10,899 nucleotides of DNA from Candidatus Methanomethylophilaceae archaeon (GCA_017395275.1 JAFPVN010000221.1:1-10899), one strand, 5' to 3'; positions 1 to 7,081 are shown, counted from the stretch's first letter. The notes: generated by a model from the sequence alone, not told the origin. Numbers and translations: made by a program.

Positions 1-441
1 CTTGTCGCTGAGGTCCAGGTTCATGATGCCGTTGCCGGTGAGGTATCCGTTCTCGTCCGCCTCGATGTCGTCGGCGATGTAGTCGTCGAACCCGAACTCC
101 TCGGCGATCATCTTCGCTGCGCACATCAGTCCGCCGCTGCAGATCACGCATTTGATGTTGTTGTAATGCAGCGCGGCGACGGTCTCCTGTATCCCGTCGA
201 TGAGGGGGAGGTTGCGCATCATCTTGGCGATGTCTATGGCCTTGACGTCGGGCTTCGCCTCCTTCCAGAGGGCGATGTCCCTTCTCATGAACTCCGCCTC
301 GTCGATCTCGCCGTTGACGAACTGCTTGTAGGTCTCCATGTTCTCCTTCCCGAACTCGTCGAGGATGAAGCGCCACGAGCTGTTGGCGGTGGTAAGCGTA
401 CCGTCCATGTCGAAGATGGCGAGGTCGTACAGTTTTCCCAT
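1..441 (-). CDS. SerB-like HAD-superfamily phosphatase (partial, C-terminus outside window)
   Basis: The first 147 codons of a HAD hydrolase are present; the reading frame is still open at the window edge. Motif I is DMDGT at residues 11-15, with D11 as expected nucleophile and D13 as acid/base. Motif II is the SGG at 102-104, in the ICSGG context typical of phosphoserine-phosphatase-like (type IB) enzymes. The helical cap lies between them, and the segment with DDIEADENGYLTG (about 124-136) matches the position after motif II in SerB relatives. By family it hydrolyses a small phosphomonoester, possibly phosphoserine, in the cytoplasm; the substrate is not decided by the sequence seen. Motifs III and IV are off the window. 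The ATG at 441 directly precedes the conserved N-terminal strand, and a TATA-like element sits 26 nt upstream. It is divergent from the ROK kinase gene. Confidence 0.85.
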   Translation of the reverse strand, partial: MGKLYDLAIFDMDGTLTTANSSWRFILDEFGKENMETYKQFVNGEIDEAEFMRRDIALWKEAKPDVKAIDIAKMMRNLPLIDGIQETVAALHYNNIKCVICSGGLMCAAKMIAEEFGFDDYIADDIEADENGYLTGNGIMNLDLSDK

Positions 442-462
442 GCCTCCGTCTATGACGGTTTC

Positions 463-472
463 GGATATAAGG
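463..472 (-). promoter_or_regulatory. TATA-like promoter element for the SerB-like gene
   Basis: On the minus strand this reads CCTTATATCC. Its centre is about 26 nt upstream of the ATG at 441, the distance expected between an archaeal TATA box and the transcription start, so the transcript would begin at or near the start codon. The element is partly self-complementary and could also be read on the plus strand. Confidence 0.5.
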
Positions 473-483
473 ATGAGGGAAGT

Positions 484-491
484 GATATTAC
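484..491 (+). promoter_or_regulatory. TATA-like element for the ROK kinase operon
   Basis: GATATTAC lies about 27 nt upstream of the ATG at 514 and would place transcription start at that codon. The alternative element at 463-472 would instead start near a GTG at 493. The two cannot be separated by eye. Confidence 0.35.
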
Positions 492-513
492 CGTGGACTC
501 CTTCGGGGCGGGT

Positions 514-1413
514 ATGGGAGAGGGCCCGATACTAGGTGCGGTAGAGACCGGCGGCACGAAGATCATTTGTGCCGTAGGGGATATCGACGGGAGGATTACC
601 GACAGGATGACCATTCCGACCGATGTGCCAGATGTATCGGTCCCCAAGATCCTAGAGTTCTTCTCGGACAAGGACATCGATGCGATCGGTATCGGAGCGT
701 TCGGTCCGATCGACGTGATCCCGGAATCGGAGAACTACGGTTCCATCCGCAAATGCGAACGCAGGGGATGGTCGCATTATCCCCTTCTCAGGACCATATG
801 CGACGGTCTCGGCGTACCCGGGGACATGGACACCGACGTCAACACGGCATGCCTGGGCGAGTACCGTTACGGTGCCGGGAAGGGTGCAGAGGTCCTTCTG
901 TACATCACCGTCGGGACGGGCATCGGAATAGGGATAACAATCGACGGCAGGCCGCTCCACGGCATGATGCACCCGGAGGGCGGACACGTGGCCGCCGTGA
1001 GGCATCCCGACGATCGGTTCGAGGGGACATGTCCCTTCCACGGCGGATGTATAGAGGGACTGGCCTGCGGGCCGGCCATAAAGGGCAGATGGGGTGCCGA
1101 AGGGAAGGACCTGGAGGACAGACCGGAGGTCTGGGAGATGGAGGCCCACTACCTGTCGCAGCTGGTGCGCAACTGCATGATGACCGTCGCCCCGAACAGG
1201 ATCGTGATGGGAGGCGGGGTGATGCAGCAGACCCGCCTCTTCCCGATGATCCGCCAGAGGGTCAGGGAGCAGGTCAACGGCTACATGGACTGCCCGGAGA
1301 CCTCCGACATGGAAAACTACATAGTGCCGTCCGCCCTCGGAGGGGACCAGGCATTGCTCGGAGGATTCGTGCTGGCACATTCCGCTCTGCGGGGCAAGGG
1401 AGGCATAAGATGA
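514..1413 (+). CDS. ROK-family sugar kinase (fructokinase-like)
   Basis: This 299-residue protein matches the ROK kinases of the ScrK/YdhR fructokinase type, which phosphorylate a hexose with ATP in the cytoplasm. The N-terminal phosphate-binding motif is ETGGTK (residues 11-16). DTDVN at 106-110 contains the likely catalytic base D108. The second glycine-rich loop VGTGIGIG covers 133-140. The ROK zinc signature is complete: H158 in the PEGGH segment, then C173, H176 and C179, followed by EGLACGPAI as in fructokinases. A C-terminal GGGVMQ motif (233-238) is also family-typical. I chose ATG 514 because homologues begin a few residues before GAVETGGTK; a GTG at 493 is an in-frame alternative. 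The stop overlaps the next start by 4 nt, and a GGGAGG site inside the 3' end serves that gene, so the two are translationally coupled. Sugar specificity is inferred from family resemblance only. Confidence 0.9.
   Translation: MGEGPILGAVETGGTKIICAVGDIDGRITDRMTIPTDVPDVSVPKILEFFSDKDIDAIGIGAFGPIDVIPESENYGSIRKCERRGWSHYPLLRTICDGLGVPGDMDTDVNTACLGEYRYGAGKGAEVLLYITVGTGIGIGITIDGRPLHGMMHPEGGHVAAVRHPDDRFEGTCPFHGGCIEGLACGPAIKGRWGAEGKDLEDRPEVWEMEAHYLSQLVRNCMMTVAPNRIVMGGGVMQQTRLFPMIRQRVREQVNGYMDCPETSDMENYIVPSALGGDQALLGGFVLAHSALRGKGGIR
1398..1403 (+). promoter_or_regulatory. Ribosome binding site for the downstream HAD gene
   Basis: GGGAGG lies within the last codons of the kinase gene, six nt before the ATG at 1410. 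It decides the overlapping start. Confidence 0.6.
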
Positions 1414-2063
1414 TCAAGGCGGCGATATTCGACATGGACGGCACGATAACGGACACGGAGAAGTGCAACGTGGAGTACTGGATCGCCGCGGGGAAGGAGT
1501 TCGGCTTCGACGTGGCCGAGGAGGACATCCTCTACATCCGCAGCCTCGAGGCCAAGAAGTCCGCAGAATACCTCGCATCCAAGTATCCCGGCTTCGACTA
1601 CTACGAGGTCAGGGAGGTCAGGAGGAGGTTCATGCGCGAGTACGTCGACAATCACGGCGTGGAGGCCAAGCCCGGTGTCTCCGAACTGCTCACCTATCTC
1701 AAAGCCAGAGGGGTGAAGATCGCCCTCGCCACCGCCACCAAGTACGAGCACGCCGAGAGGTACATGAAGGAACTCGGGTTCTTCGATCTGTTCGACAAGA
1801 TCGTCTGCACGTCGATGGTGGAGCACGGCAAACCTGCCCCGGATGTCTTCCTTTACGCATGCGAATGCGTGGGCGAGAGGCCGGAGGACTGCCTCGCAGT
1901 GGAGGATTCCCCGAACGGGATACGTTCCGCATCCTCCGCGGGATGCAGGACGGTCATGGTCCCCGACCTCACTCCAGCCGACGACGAGCTCAGGGGGCTC
2001 ATAGTGGCGGAGGTCCCGACCCTATCCGACATAATCGGGCTGATAGAGACGGGCAGGCTCTGA
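1410..2063 (+). CDS. HAD hydrolase, beta-phosphoglucomutase-like subfamily
   Basis: A complete 217-residue HAD-IA protein with all four motifs. Motif I is DMDGT with D8 and D10. Motif II is the ATAT segment at 107-110. Motif III is K141 in HGKPAPD. Motif IV is AVEDSPNGI with E165 and D166. The alpha-helical cap occupies roughly residues 17-85. This architecture covers beta-phosphoglucomutase and sugar-phosphate phosphatases (2-deoxyglucose-6-phosphate or glycerol-3-phosphate type); the sequence does not tell mutase from phosphatase. Its start codon shares ATGA with the stop of the ROK kinase gene, so both proteins are probably made from one transcript and may act on the same sugar phosphate. 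The gene ends just before a TATA box that opens the next operon. Confidence 0.88.
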   Translation: MIKAAIFDMDGTITDTEKCNVEYWIAAGKEFGFDVAEEDILYIRSLEAKKSAEYLASKYPGFDYYEVREVRRRFMREYVDNHGVEAKPGVSELLTYLKARGVKIALATATKYEHAERYMKELGFFDLFDKIVCTSMVEHGKPAPDVFLYACECVGERPEDCLAVEDSPNGIRSASSAGCRTVMVPDLTPADDELRGLIVAEVPTLSDIIGLIETGRL

Positions 2064-2070
2064 CCCTACC

Positions 2071-2080
2071 TATAATAAAA
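2071..2080 (+). promoter_or_regulatory. TATA box for the TraB-thyX-membrane operon
   Basis: TATAATAAAA is centred about 27 nt before the ATG at 2102, which implies an almost leaderless mRNA. It lies in the only 38-nt gap between the HAD gene and the next gene. No ribosome binding site is needed or obvious before 2102. Confidence 0.7.
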
Positions 2081-2101
2081 GGGAAGGCCATTGGTCGGTC
2101 G

Positions 2102-2839
2102 ATGATCACGGTAGTCGGCACAGGTCACATTTTCCGTCTCCAGGAGCAGATACTGTTCCTGGTGAAGCACATCTGGCCCGACTGCGTGCTGGTCGAATTG
2201 GACTACACCAGGTACAAGATCCTCACCGAACCCCCGAAGGAGGGCGAGGATGCCGAGAAGGCCCAGAAGGAGGAGATGAAGAAGACCCCGTGGATCTACC
2301 GCAACACCGCGAAGTACCAGAAGCGCATGGCCGAGGACCACAGGTCCGGGGTCGGCCAGGAGCTGGTCACCGCCGTAAACGCGGGACGCCTGCTTGGTGC
2401 GGAGATAGGATTCATCGACACCAACGCCGCGAATGTGGTGGCGGAGATGTGGGAGGAGATGTCCTTCCGCGAGAAGGCCAGGTACACCCTGTCGACGTAC
2501 AAGGACAGGGTCGTGGGGAAGAAGGGCGTGGACCAGGTCGTGAAGGACTTCTCGGAGAACGAGGATAAGATGATGGCCGACATGCGCAGGAAGTATCCGA
2601 CCCTGGTGAGGAAGCTCATCGACGAGAGGAACGTCCACATGGCGGAGCAGATCCGCGGATACTGCGACAGATTCAGGAACATCCTCGTGGTCTGCGGGGA
2701 CGCCCACGTAGAGGGGATATGCTCGCTCCTGTCCGACCAGGAGATATTCAAGATACGTCTCGGCGACATAGTCGACGAGGAAAGATTCAAAATAATATGC
2801 AAGACGGTATGGGAATTCAGAGGCGGTGAGACGGAATGA
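2102..2839 (+). CDS. TraB/PrgY (TIKI-type) family protein, compact form
   Basis: The 245-residue protein begins VVGTGHIF (4-11), followed by LVELD (30-34), LLGAEIGFIDTNA (97-109), IDERNVHMAEQI (173-184) and GDAHVEG (199-205). These correspond in order to the conserved blocks of TraB/PrgY/GumN/TIKI proteins, a proposed membrane-linked metalloprotease-like fold whose histidines and acidic residues (here H9, E32, D34, H202, E204) are the candidate metal ligands or catalytic residues. Many archaeal TraB proteins carry a membrane-anchored C-terminal domain; this one has none and stops shortly after the last conserved block. Residues 42-65 form a charged insertion rich in E and K. It is the first gene of a four-gene operon and overlaps thyX by 4 nt. 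Membrane proteins two genes downstream could supply the missing membrane context, which is inference. Substrate unknown. Confidence 0.78.
   Translation: MITVVGTGHIFRLQEQILFLVKHIWPDCVLVELDYTRYKILTEPPKEGEDAEKAQKEEMKKTPWIYRNTAKYQKRMAEDHRSGVGQELVTAVNAGRLLGAEIGFIDTNAANVVAEMWEEMSFREKARYTLSTYKDRVVGKKGVDQVVKDFSENEDKMMADMRRKYPTLVRKLIDERNVHMAEQIRGYCDRFRNILVVCGDAHVEGICSLLSDQEIFKIRLGDIVDEERFKIICKTVWEFRGGETE
2825..2829 (+). promoter_or_regulatory. Ribosome binding site for thyX
   Basis: GGTGA, a perfect match to the archaeal anti-Shine-Dalgarno, lies in the 3' end of the TraB gene six nt before the ATG at 2836 and fixes the overlapping start. Confidence 0.65.
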
Positions 2840-3492
2840 AGGTCAGTTTGCTGGCATATACACAGAACGCCGACGCGATATGCGCTGCGGCAGGTAAATC
2901 GTGCTATTCCGAGAGGTCCTCCCAGGACCTCCTGGGCGACGGGAATCCAGAGAAGGTCCTGGGCAAGATAGTCGGCATGGGGCACCATTCCGTCATAGAG
3001 CACGCTTCGTTCACGTTCTCGGTGGAAGGCGTCTCCAGATCCCTCACGCATCAGCTGGTCAGGCATAGGGTCGCGTCTTTCTCACAGCAGAGCCAGCGTT
3101 ACGTCCCGCTCAACGAGCCCACCTTCGTGGTCCCCCACACGGTGGAGGAGGACGAGGAGTGCATGAGGATCTACAGGGAGACCATGGACACCGTCTGGAA
3201 GGCCTACAACAAGCTGGCGGAGAAGATCCCGCCGGAGGATGCGAGGTACGTCCTCCCCAACGGCTGCACCACGAACATCACGATCACCATGAACGCGAGG
3301 GAGCTCCTGCACTTCTTCAGGCTCCGCTGCTGCAACCGCGCGCAGTGGGAGATACGCGAGATGGCGGACGAGATGCTCCGCCTGTGCAAGCAGGTCTCCC
3401 CCACGATATTCGCCAAGGCCGGACCGCCCTGCGTATCGGAGGGCAGGTGTCCGGAAGGAAAGCTCTCATGCGGGAAACCGAGGAAGTTCTGA
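2836..3492 (+). CDS. thyX: Flavin-dependent thymidylate synthase ThyX
   Basis: This 218-residue protein makes dTMP from dUMP using methylenetetrahydrofolate (or an archaeal analogue), FAD and NAD(P)H. The diagnostic RHR-x7-S signature is present: R76, H77, R78 and S86, continuing QRY. MGHHSVIEHASFTFSVEGVSR (48-68) and NARELLHFFRLRCCNRAQWEIREMA (153-177) are the other conserved dUMP/FAD-binding blocks. The C-terminus holds three spaced cysteines (C199, C205, C212) in a GPPC/GRCPEGK/SCGK pattern known from some archaeal and clostridial ThyX proteins. Length is normal. The start shares ATGA with the TraB stop; the 3' end overlaps the first membrane protein gene by 25 nt. I see no thyA-type gene in the window. 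Confidence 0.96.
   Translation: MKVSLLAYTQNADAICAAAGKSCYSERSSQDLLGDGNPEKVLGKIVGMGHHSVIEHASFTFSVEGVSRSLTHQLVRHRVASFSQQSQRYVPLNEPTFVVPHTVEEDEECMRIYRETMDTVWKAYNKLAEKIPPEDARYVLPNGCTTNITITMNARELLHFFRLRCCNRAQWEIREMADEMLRLCKQVSPTIFAKAGPPCVSEGRCPEGKLSCGKPRKF
3455..3459 (+). promoter_or_regulatory. Ribosome binding site for the first 6TM gene
   Basis: AAGGA inside the thyX 3' end, eight nt before the ATG at 3468, supports that start over the in-frame GTG at 3447. Confidence 0.5.
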
Positions 3493-4643
3493 CCCCGGCC
3501 GAAGAGGCCAAGGAGGATGCGCCGGAGGAATCCGGCAGCGTCGTGGACAGCACGGTAGCCGCGGTGAAGAAGGTCCGCGAGAAGTACATCGACCCGAAGT
3601 TCGAGGGTCAGGACCTGCCCATAGACAGGGTCAGGGAGTTCTTCGCCCGCGTCTACGACTACGTGGACATATTCGTCGGGCTGTGCTTCGTGGCGATGGG
3701 TATCTTCGTCATCATCATGTACCACAACTACGGGTACACCAGGGACGACTTCCCCTTCCTCGACTGGGTGGGGCTGTTCGCCATGTTCTTCGGCGGAACG
3801 CTGATGGTGGTCAACCCCCGCAGGACGTTCAACACGTCCATCGGATTCTACGCCATCACGATGGGTGTGATCTCCTTCAGCAACTTCTGGAGTTCCCTCT
3901 CCGAAGTGGAGAACTATCCGGGGCTGCTGTCGATAGTATCGGACATAATGTTCCTCTCCCAGCTGGTGATGGTGGTCCTGTCCGTCAACCTGATGTACAG
4001 CGGTATATCCTATCTCCGCGGCCGTCCCCGCGGTACGGTAGGCATGATGCTCAAGGCGGCCTTCATGGGCGCGGTCAACATGTTCGTGATACTGATCGGG
4101 ATCAGGTCCGGGGAGTACGACGGGATCATCGGTGCCGTAAGGAGCGAGCCCGTCACCTTCATCCAGATCCTGATGTTCTTCATCTTCCTCAACATGATGG
4201 ACACTGCCGAGGCCAGGAGCTACAACACCAAGAACCGCCTCAGACTCAGCACCGAAGCCCTCCGTCACATGAGGACCGTGGACGCCAAGTCCTTCGTGGA
4301 GCTGGCGGATGCGGAGGTCCTCACCGATCCAGGCTATGGCGGATGGACCCGCGTGCAGGACGGCGGACCCGCGGAATGGGAGTTCAACTTCGCCATCAAC
4401 TCCGTGGGCGGCGCATCCTCCGTGACGGTGCAGAGATGGAGGGGCGACGACAAGTACTATCTCACGATCTCCGACCATAGGTACGGGTCGAACATAAGGG
4501 CGACCCGTCTCGCCGTCAACAGCATAGTGCTGTCGGAGGACAAGACCCAGATCAGGATCCTGGGTTCAGACCACTTCACCATCAGGATAAGGGTCCGCAA
4601 GCCCATGAGCTATTACACGGTCAGAGGGGGCGATACCGAATGA
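3468..4643 (+). CDS. Six-helix membrane protein with soluble C-terminal domain (unknown family, copy 1)
   Basis: I do not recognise the family of this 391-residue protein. Residues 1-65 are hydrophilic and acidic, without a signal peptide. Six hydrophobic segments lie at about 66-85, 98-116, 122-142, 153-183, 194-212 and 229-244. The last runs into FLNMMD (240-245), followed by an NRLRL segment (256-260) and a soluble, beta-rich domain of about 115 residues (276-391) with a conserved-looking QRWRGDD (322-328). The neighbouring gene has the same plan and matching landmarks, so the two are probably paralogues working as a pair or heteromer in the membrane. It overlaps thyX by 25 nt and shares ATGA with its downstream partner. 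Orientation by positive charges (RPRGT loop, NTKNR after the last helix) suggests the C-terminal domain is cytoplasmic. Confidence 0.85.
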   Translation: MRETEEVLTPAEEAKEDAPEESGSVVDSTVAAVKKVREKYIDPKFEGQDLPIDRVREFFARVYDYVDIFVGLCFVAMGIFVIIMYHNYGYTRDDFPFLDWVGLFAMFFGGTLMVVNPRRTFNTSIGFYAITMGVISFSNFWSSLSEVENYPGLLSIVSDIMFLSQLVMVVLSVNLMYSGISYLRGRPRGTVGMMLKAAFMGAVNMFVILIGIRSGEYDGIIGAVRSEPVTFIQILMFFIFLNMMDTAEARSYNTKNRLRLSTEALRHMRTVDAKSFVELADAEVLTDPGYGGWTRVQDGGPAEWEFNFAINSVGGASSVTVQRWRGDDKYYLTISDHRYGSNIRATRLAVNSIVLSEDKTQIRILGSDHFTIRIRVRKPMSYYTVRGGDTE

Positions 4644-5761
4644 AGGTGTCGCCGTTCACCTACGCGAAGCTGTTCCTCGGCAGGTACCGCTCGCAGGTCC
4701 TGATGGTCATACTGGGGCTGACGATGGTGATCGTCGGCTTCTCCACTGCGCCGCCGTTCGACGCGATCACCAAGTACAGGACCCCGGACTTCAAGATCGG
4801 CATGGCTGCGCTGATCCTGATAGTCTCTGGTCTGGCCGGGATACTGATCACCCTCAGGACGAAGAGGCGCACCACCGTCGCCGCGGGCATAATGTCCCTG
4901 GGTATGGTCGGGTACTACTTCTTCTTCGTGGCCTTCATGCTCCCCGACGTCGACGAGGACGACATCAACTACATGTTCCGCCTGGCACTGTACATCGTCC
5001 TCACGTTCTGCGCGGTGTTCTCGCTGAAGGTCATCGTGGGGTCCACCCAGAACACCATCCGCATAGTGGTCGCCGAGGCCGTCGTCCTGGGGGTTGCGCT
5101 GATAATATACATCCTGGACATCCACCACGGACTGAAGGTCTCGGATGCCATAGCGAACCTCTCGGACTACCACGGCGCGATCGTCATGATCATCGTGTCC
5201 ATAATCTGCCTCAACATGAGCGACTCCAAGTACGTGAGCCCCATGAATCGTCTGAGGATGAACGTGGACGCCATGGAGACGTCCATCATCACCATCAACG
5301 ACTCCTACATGACCAGGGAGTCCCTGCACTCGCTGCTGGACAGGAATTACTCCGAATGGGAGCGCCCGGAGGGTGAGGAGGTGGAGTACCAGCTGGACAT
5401 CATACTCTACAACCGTCTCCGCAGGGAGCTGCTGGTCATCAGGAAGTGGAAGGACGACGACGTCCTCACGGGCACCTTCATGCCCCGCGACCTCAAGGTC
5501 ACCCAGTTCAAGCACATCAACTTCCCGATCAGGCACATCGCCATGTACCCCTACGGCAGGGACGAGTGCAACAAGATCAGGATGTACGGCGACAGGGGAT
5601 TCTTCGTGGACGTCATGGTCCGCGACAAGCACATCAGGAAGTACAGGGCGAACGTCGACGTCAAGGAGATGTTCACCCTGGGATTCATGAAGAAGGACAG
5701 GGAGCAGGCAGAGGTGGAATCGGAGGAGGGCGACCTCCTCGGGGAGCAGAGCGGGGAGTGA
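4640..5761 (+). CDS. Six-helix membrane protein with soluble C-terminal domain (unknown family, copy 2)
   Basis: This 373-residue protein resembles the preceding one in layout. The N-terminus is short. Hydrophobic segments lie at about 17-36, 53-71, 78-99, 111-132, 141-160 and 178-193. The last ends in CLNMSD (190-195), followed by NRLRM (203-207), a tryptophan at 240 and a soluble domain with VIRKWKDDD (266-274) and IRMYGDRGFFVDVMVRD (313-329). Those landmarks line up with FLNMMD, NRLRL, W293, VQRWRGDD and the IRILGSDHFTIRIRVRK stretch of copy 1, supporting duplication followed by strong divergence. The C-terminal tail is very acidic (about 355-373). The start overlaps the upstream stop by 4 nt, and a GAGGGGG stretch precedes it. 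The stop TGA is immediately followed by the opposing RarA stop, leaving no room for an intergenic terminator. Function unknown. Confidence 0.85.
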   Translation: MKVSPFTYAKLFLGRYRSQVLMVILGLTMVIVGFSTAPPFDAITKYRTPDFKIGMAALILIVSGLAGILITLRTKRRTTVAAGIMSLGMVGYYFFFVAFMLPDVDEDDINYMFRLALYIVLTFCAVFSLKVIVGSTQNTIRIVVAEAVVLGVALIIYILDIHHGLKVSDAIANLSDYHGAIVMIIVSIICLNMSDSKYVSPMNRLRMNVDAMETSIITINDSYMTRESLHSLLDRNYSEWERPEGEEVEYQLDIILYNRLRRELLVIRKWKDDDVLTGTFMPRDLKVTQFKHINFPIRHIAMYPYGRDECNKIRMYGDRGFFVDVMVRDKHIRKYRANVDVKEMFTLGFMKKDREQAEVESEEGDLLGEQSGE

Positions 5762-5764
5762 TCA
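5759..5764. other. Back-to-back stop codons in one TGATCA palindrome
   Basis: The TGA ending the second membrane protein gene (5759-5761) is immediately followed by the complement of the TGA ending rarA (5762-5764), forming the palindrome TGATCA with no intergenic base. Both transcripts must therefore run into the opposing coding region before terminating. Confidence 0.9.
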
Positions 5765-7081
5765 CTCCTTGCCGATCCTCTTGAGCATCCCCTTCAGCGT
5801 CTTCTCGTAACCGCTGTCCGACAGCTCGTAGAACTCCCTCCCGACCATGTTGTCCGGGAGGTACTGCTGCTCCACGTAGTGGTTGGGGTAGTTGTGGGGA
5901 TACTTGTAATCCAATCCGCGGCCCAGGTTCTTGGCGCCCTTGTAATGCGCATCCTGCAGATACGGGGGGATGTGCCCCGCCGGTTCCTCCTTCACCGCCT
6001 TCATAGCCCTGCCGATGGCCTCCACCGCGGAGTTGCTCTTGGGGGCGCACGCGACGTACGCGGCCGCTTGTGCCAGTATGATCTGCGCCTCGGGCATGCC
6101 TATGCGTTCCACGGCCTGTGCGGCGGCGGCAGCGACCACTATGGCCTGCGGGTCCGCGTTGCCCACGTCCTCCGACGCGCAGATCATTATCCTGCGTGAG
6201 ATGAAGCGTATGTCCTCGCCCGCGTAGAGCATGCGGGCGAGATAGAACACCGCGGCGTCGGGGTCGGAACCCCTCATGCTCTTGATGAATGCGGATATGG
6301 TGTCGTAGTGGTTGTCCCCGTCCCTGTCGTATCCCAACACCCTCTTCTGTATGCAGGATGCGGCGACGTCGACGGTCACATGTATCCTGCCGTCCGCATC
6401 GGGGTCGGTGGTCATGGCCGCCAGCTCCAGCGCGTTGAGGGCGGATCTGGCGTCACCTCCGACTATGTCCGCCAGGAACTCCAGCGCATCGTCGTCTATG
6501 GCGAGGTTGTAGTTCCCGACTCCCCTCTCCTTATCCTGTGCGGCCCTCGTTATCAGGGTCTTGACATCATCTTTGGTCAAGGGATTCAGTTCGAATATTA
6601 TCGAACGGGATATGAGCGCGCGGTTGACCTCGAAGTAGGGGTTCTCGGTGGTGGCGCCTATGAGTATGACGGTGCCGTTCTCCACGAAAGGAAGGAGATA
6701 GTCCTGCTGCGCCTTGTTGAAGCGGTGTATCTCATCTATGAAGAGTATCGTCCTCTTGCCGTCCATGCCCAGGCGTTCCTTGGCCTTCGACACGGCCTCC
6801 TCCATGTCCTTCTTCCCGGACGTGGTGGCGTTCAGTTCCACGAACTCGGCCTTGGTCGTGTTGGCGATCACCTGCGCCAGCGTGGTCTTCCCGGTGCCCG
6901 GGGGACCGTAGAGTATGAGCGAACTGATCCTGTCCGCCTTTATGGCGCGGTAGAGGAGCTTGTCCTTCCCGAGTATGTGCTCCTGTCCTACGACCTCCTC
7001 CACGGTGCGGGGGCGCATCCTGCTGGCCAGCGGAGCCTGCTTGGCCAGCACGTCCTTCCTTGTGTACTCGAGGAGATCCAT
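5762..7081 (-). CDS. rarA: Replication-associated recombination protein A (RarA/MgsA/WRNIP1 family AAA+ ATPase)
   Basis: A full-length 439-residue clamp-loader-like AAA+ ATPase that acts at stalled replication forks in bacteria and eukaryotes. Visible motifs: the N-terminal MRPRTVEEVVGQEHILG (22-38); Walker A GPPGTGKT (59-66); Walker B ILFIDEIHRF (112-121); sensor 1 within GATTENP (142-148); and the SRS arginine-finger segment around R159. The C-terminal half has the RarA oligomerisation region, including the conserved GLDYKYPHNYPNHYVEQQYLPD-type ending, which separates it from archaeal RFC large or small subunits. The ATG at 7081 precedes the conserved N-terminus, with a TATA-like element about 28 nt upstream. 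It is transcribed alone, convergent with the membrane operon and divergent from eS17. RarA is typical of bacteria and patchy in archaea, so ancient transfer is possible. Confidence 0.95.
   Translation of the reverse strand: MDLLEYTRKDVLAKQAPLASRMRPRTVEEVVGQEHILGKDKLLYRAIKADRISSLILYGPPGTGKTTLAQVIANTTKAEFVELNATTSGKKDMEEAVSKAKERLGMDGKRTILFIDEIHRFNKAQQDYLLPFVENGTVILIGATTENPYFEVNRALISRSIIFELNPLTKDDVKTLITRAAQDKERGVGNYNLAIDDDALEFLADIVGGDARSALNALELAAMTTDPDADGRIHVTVDVAASCIQKRVLGYDRDGDNHYDTISAFIKSMRGSDPDAAVFYLARMLYAGEDIRFISRRIMICASEDVGNADPQAIVVAAAAAQAVERIGMPEAQIILAQAAAYVACAPKSNSAVEAIGRAMKAVKEEPAGHIPPYLQDAHYKGAKNLGRGLDYKYPHNYPNHYVEQQYLPDNMVGREFYELSDSGYEKTLKGMLKRIGKE

Noticed and set aside
166..513. N-terminal extension of the ROK kinase frame by 116 residues
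   Set aside because: It runs antisense through the SerB-like gene, whose HAD motifs are clear, and the translated stretch has no kinase-like content. Family homologues begin near residue 117 of the long frame.
567..1409. Long upstream extension of the beta-PGM-like HAD frame
   Set aside because: It is an arginine-rich out-of-frame reading of the ROK kinase gene. The HAD protein starts naturally at 1410 two residues before its first strand.
3204..4478. 424-codon open frame on the minus strand
   Set aside because: It is antisense to thyX and the first membrane protein. Its translation is a low-complexity mix of H, E, D, V and G typical of a shadow frame in GC-rich DNA.
4613..5632. 339-codon minus-strand open frame
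   Set aside because: It is antisense to the second membrane protein, with the same H/D/V/G-rich shadow composition and no motif.
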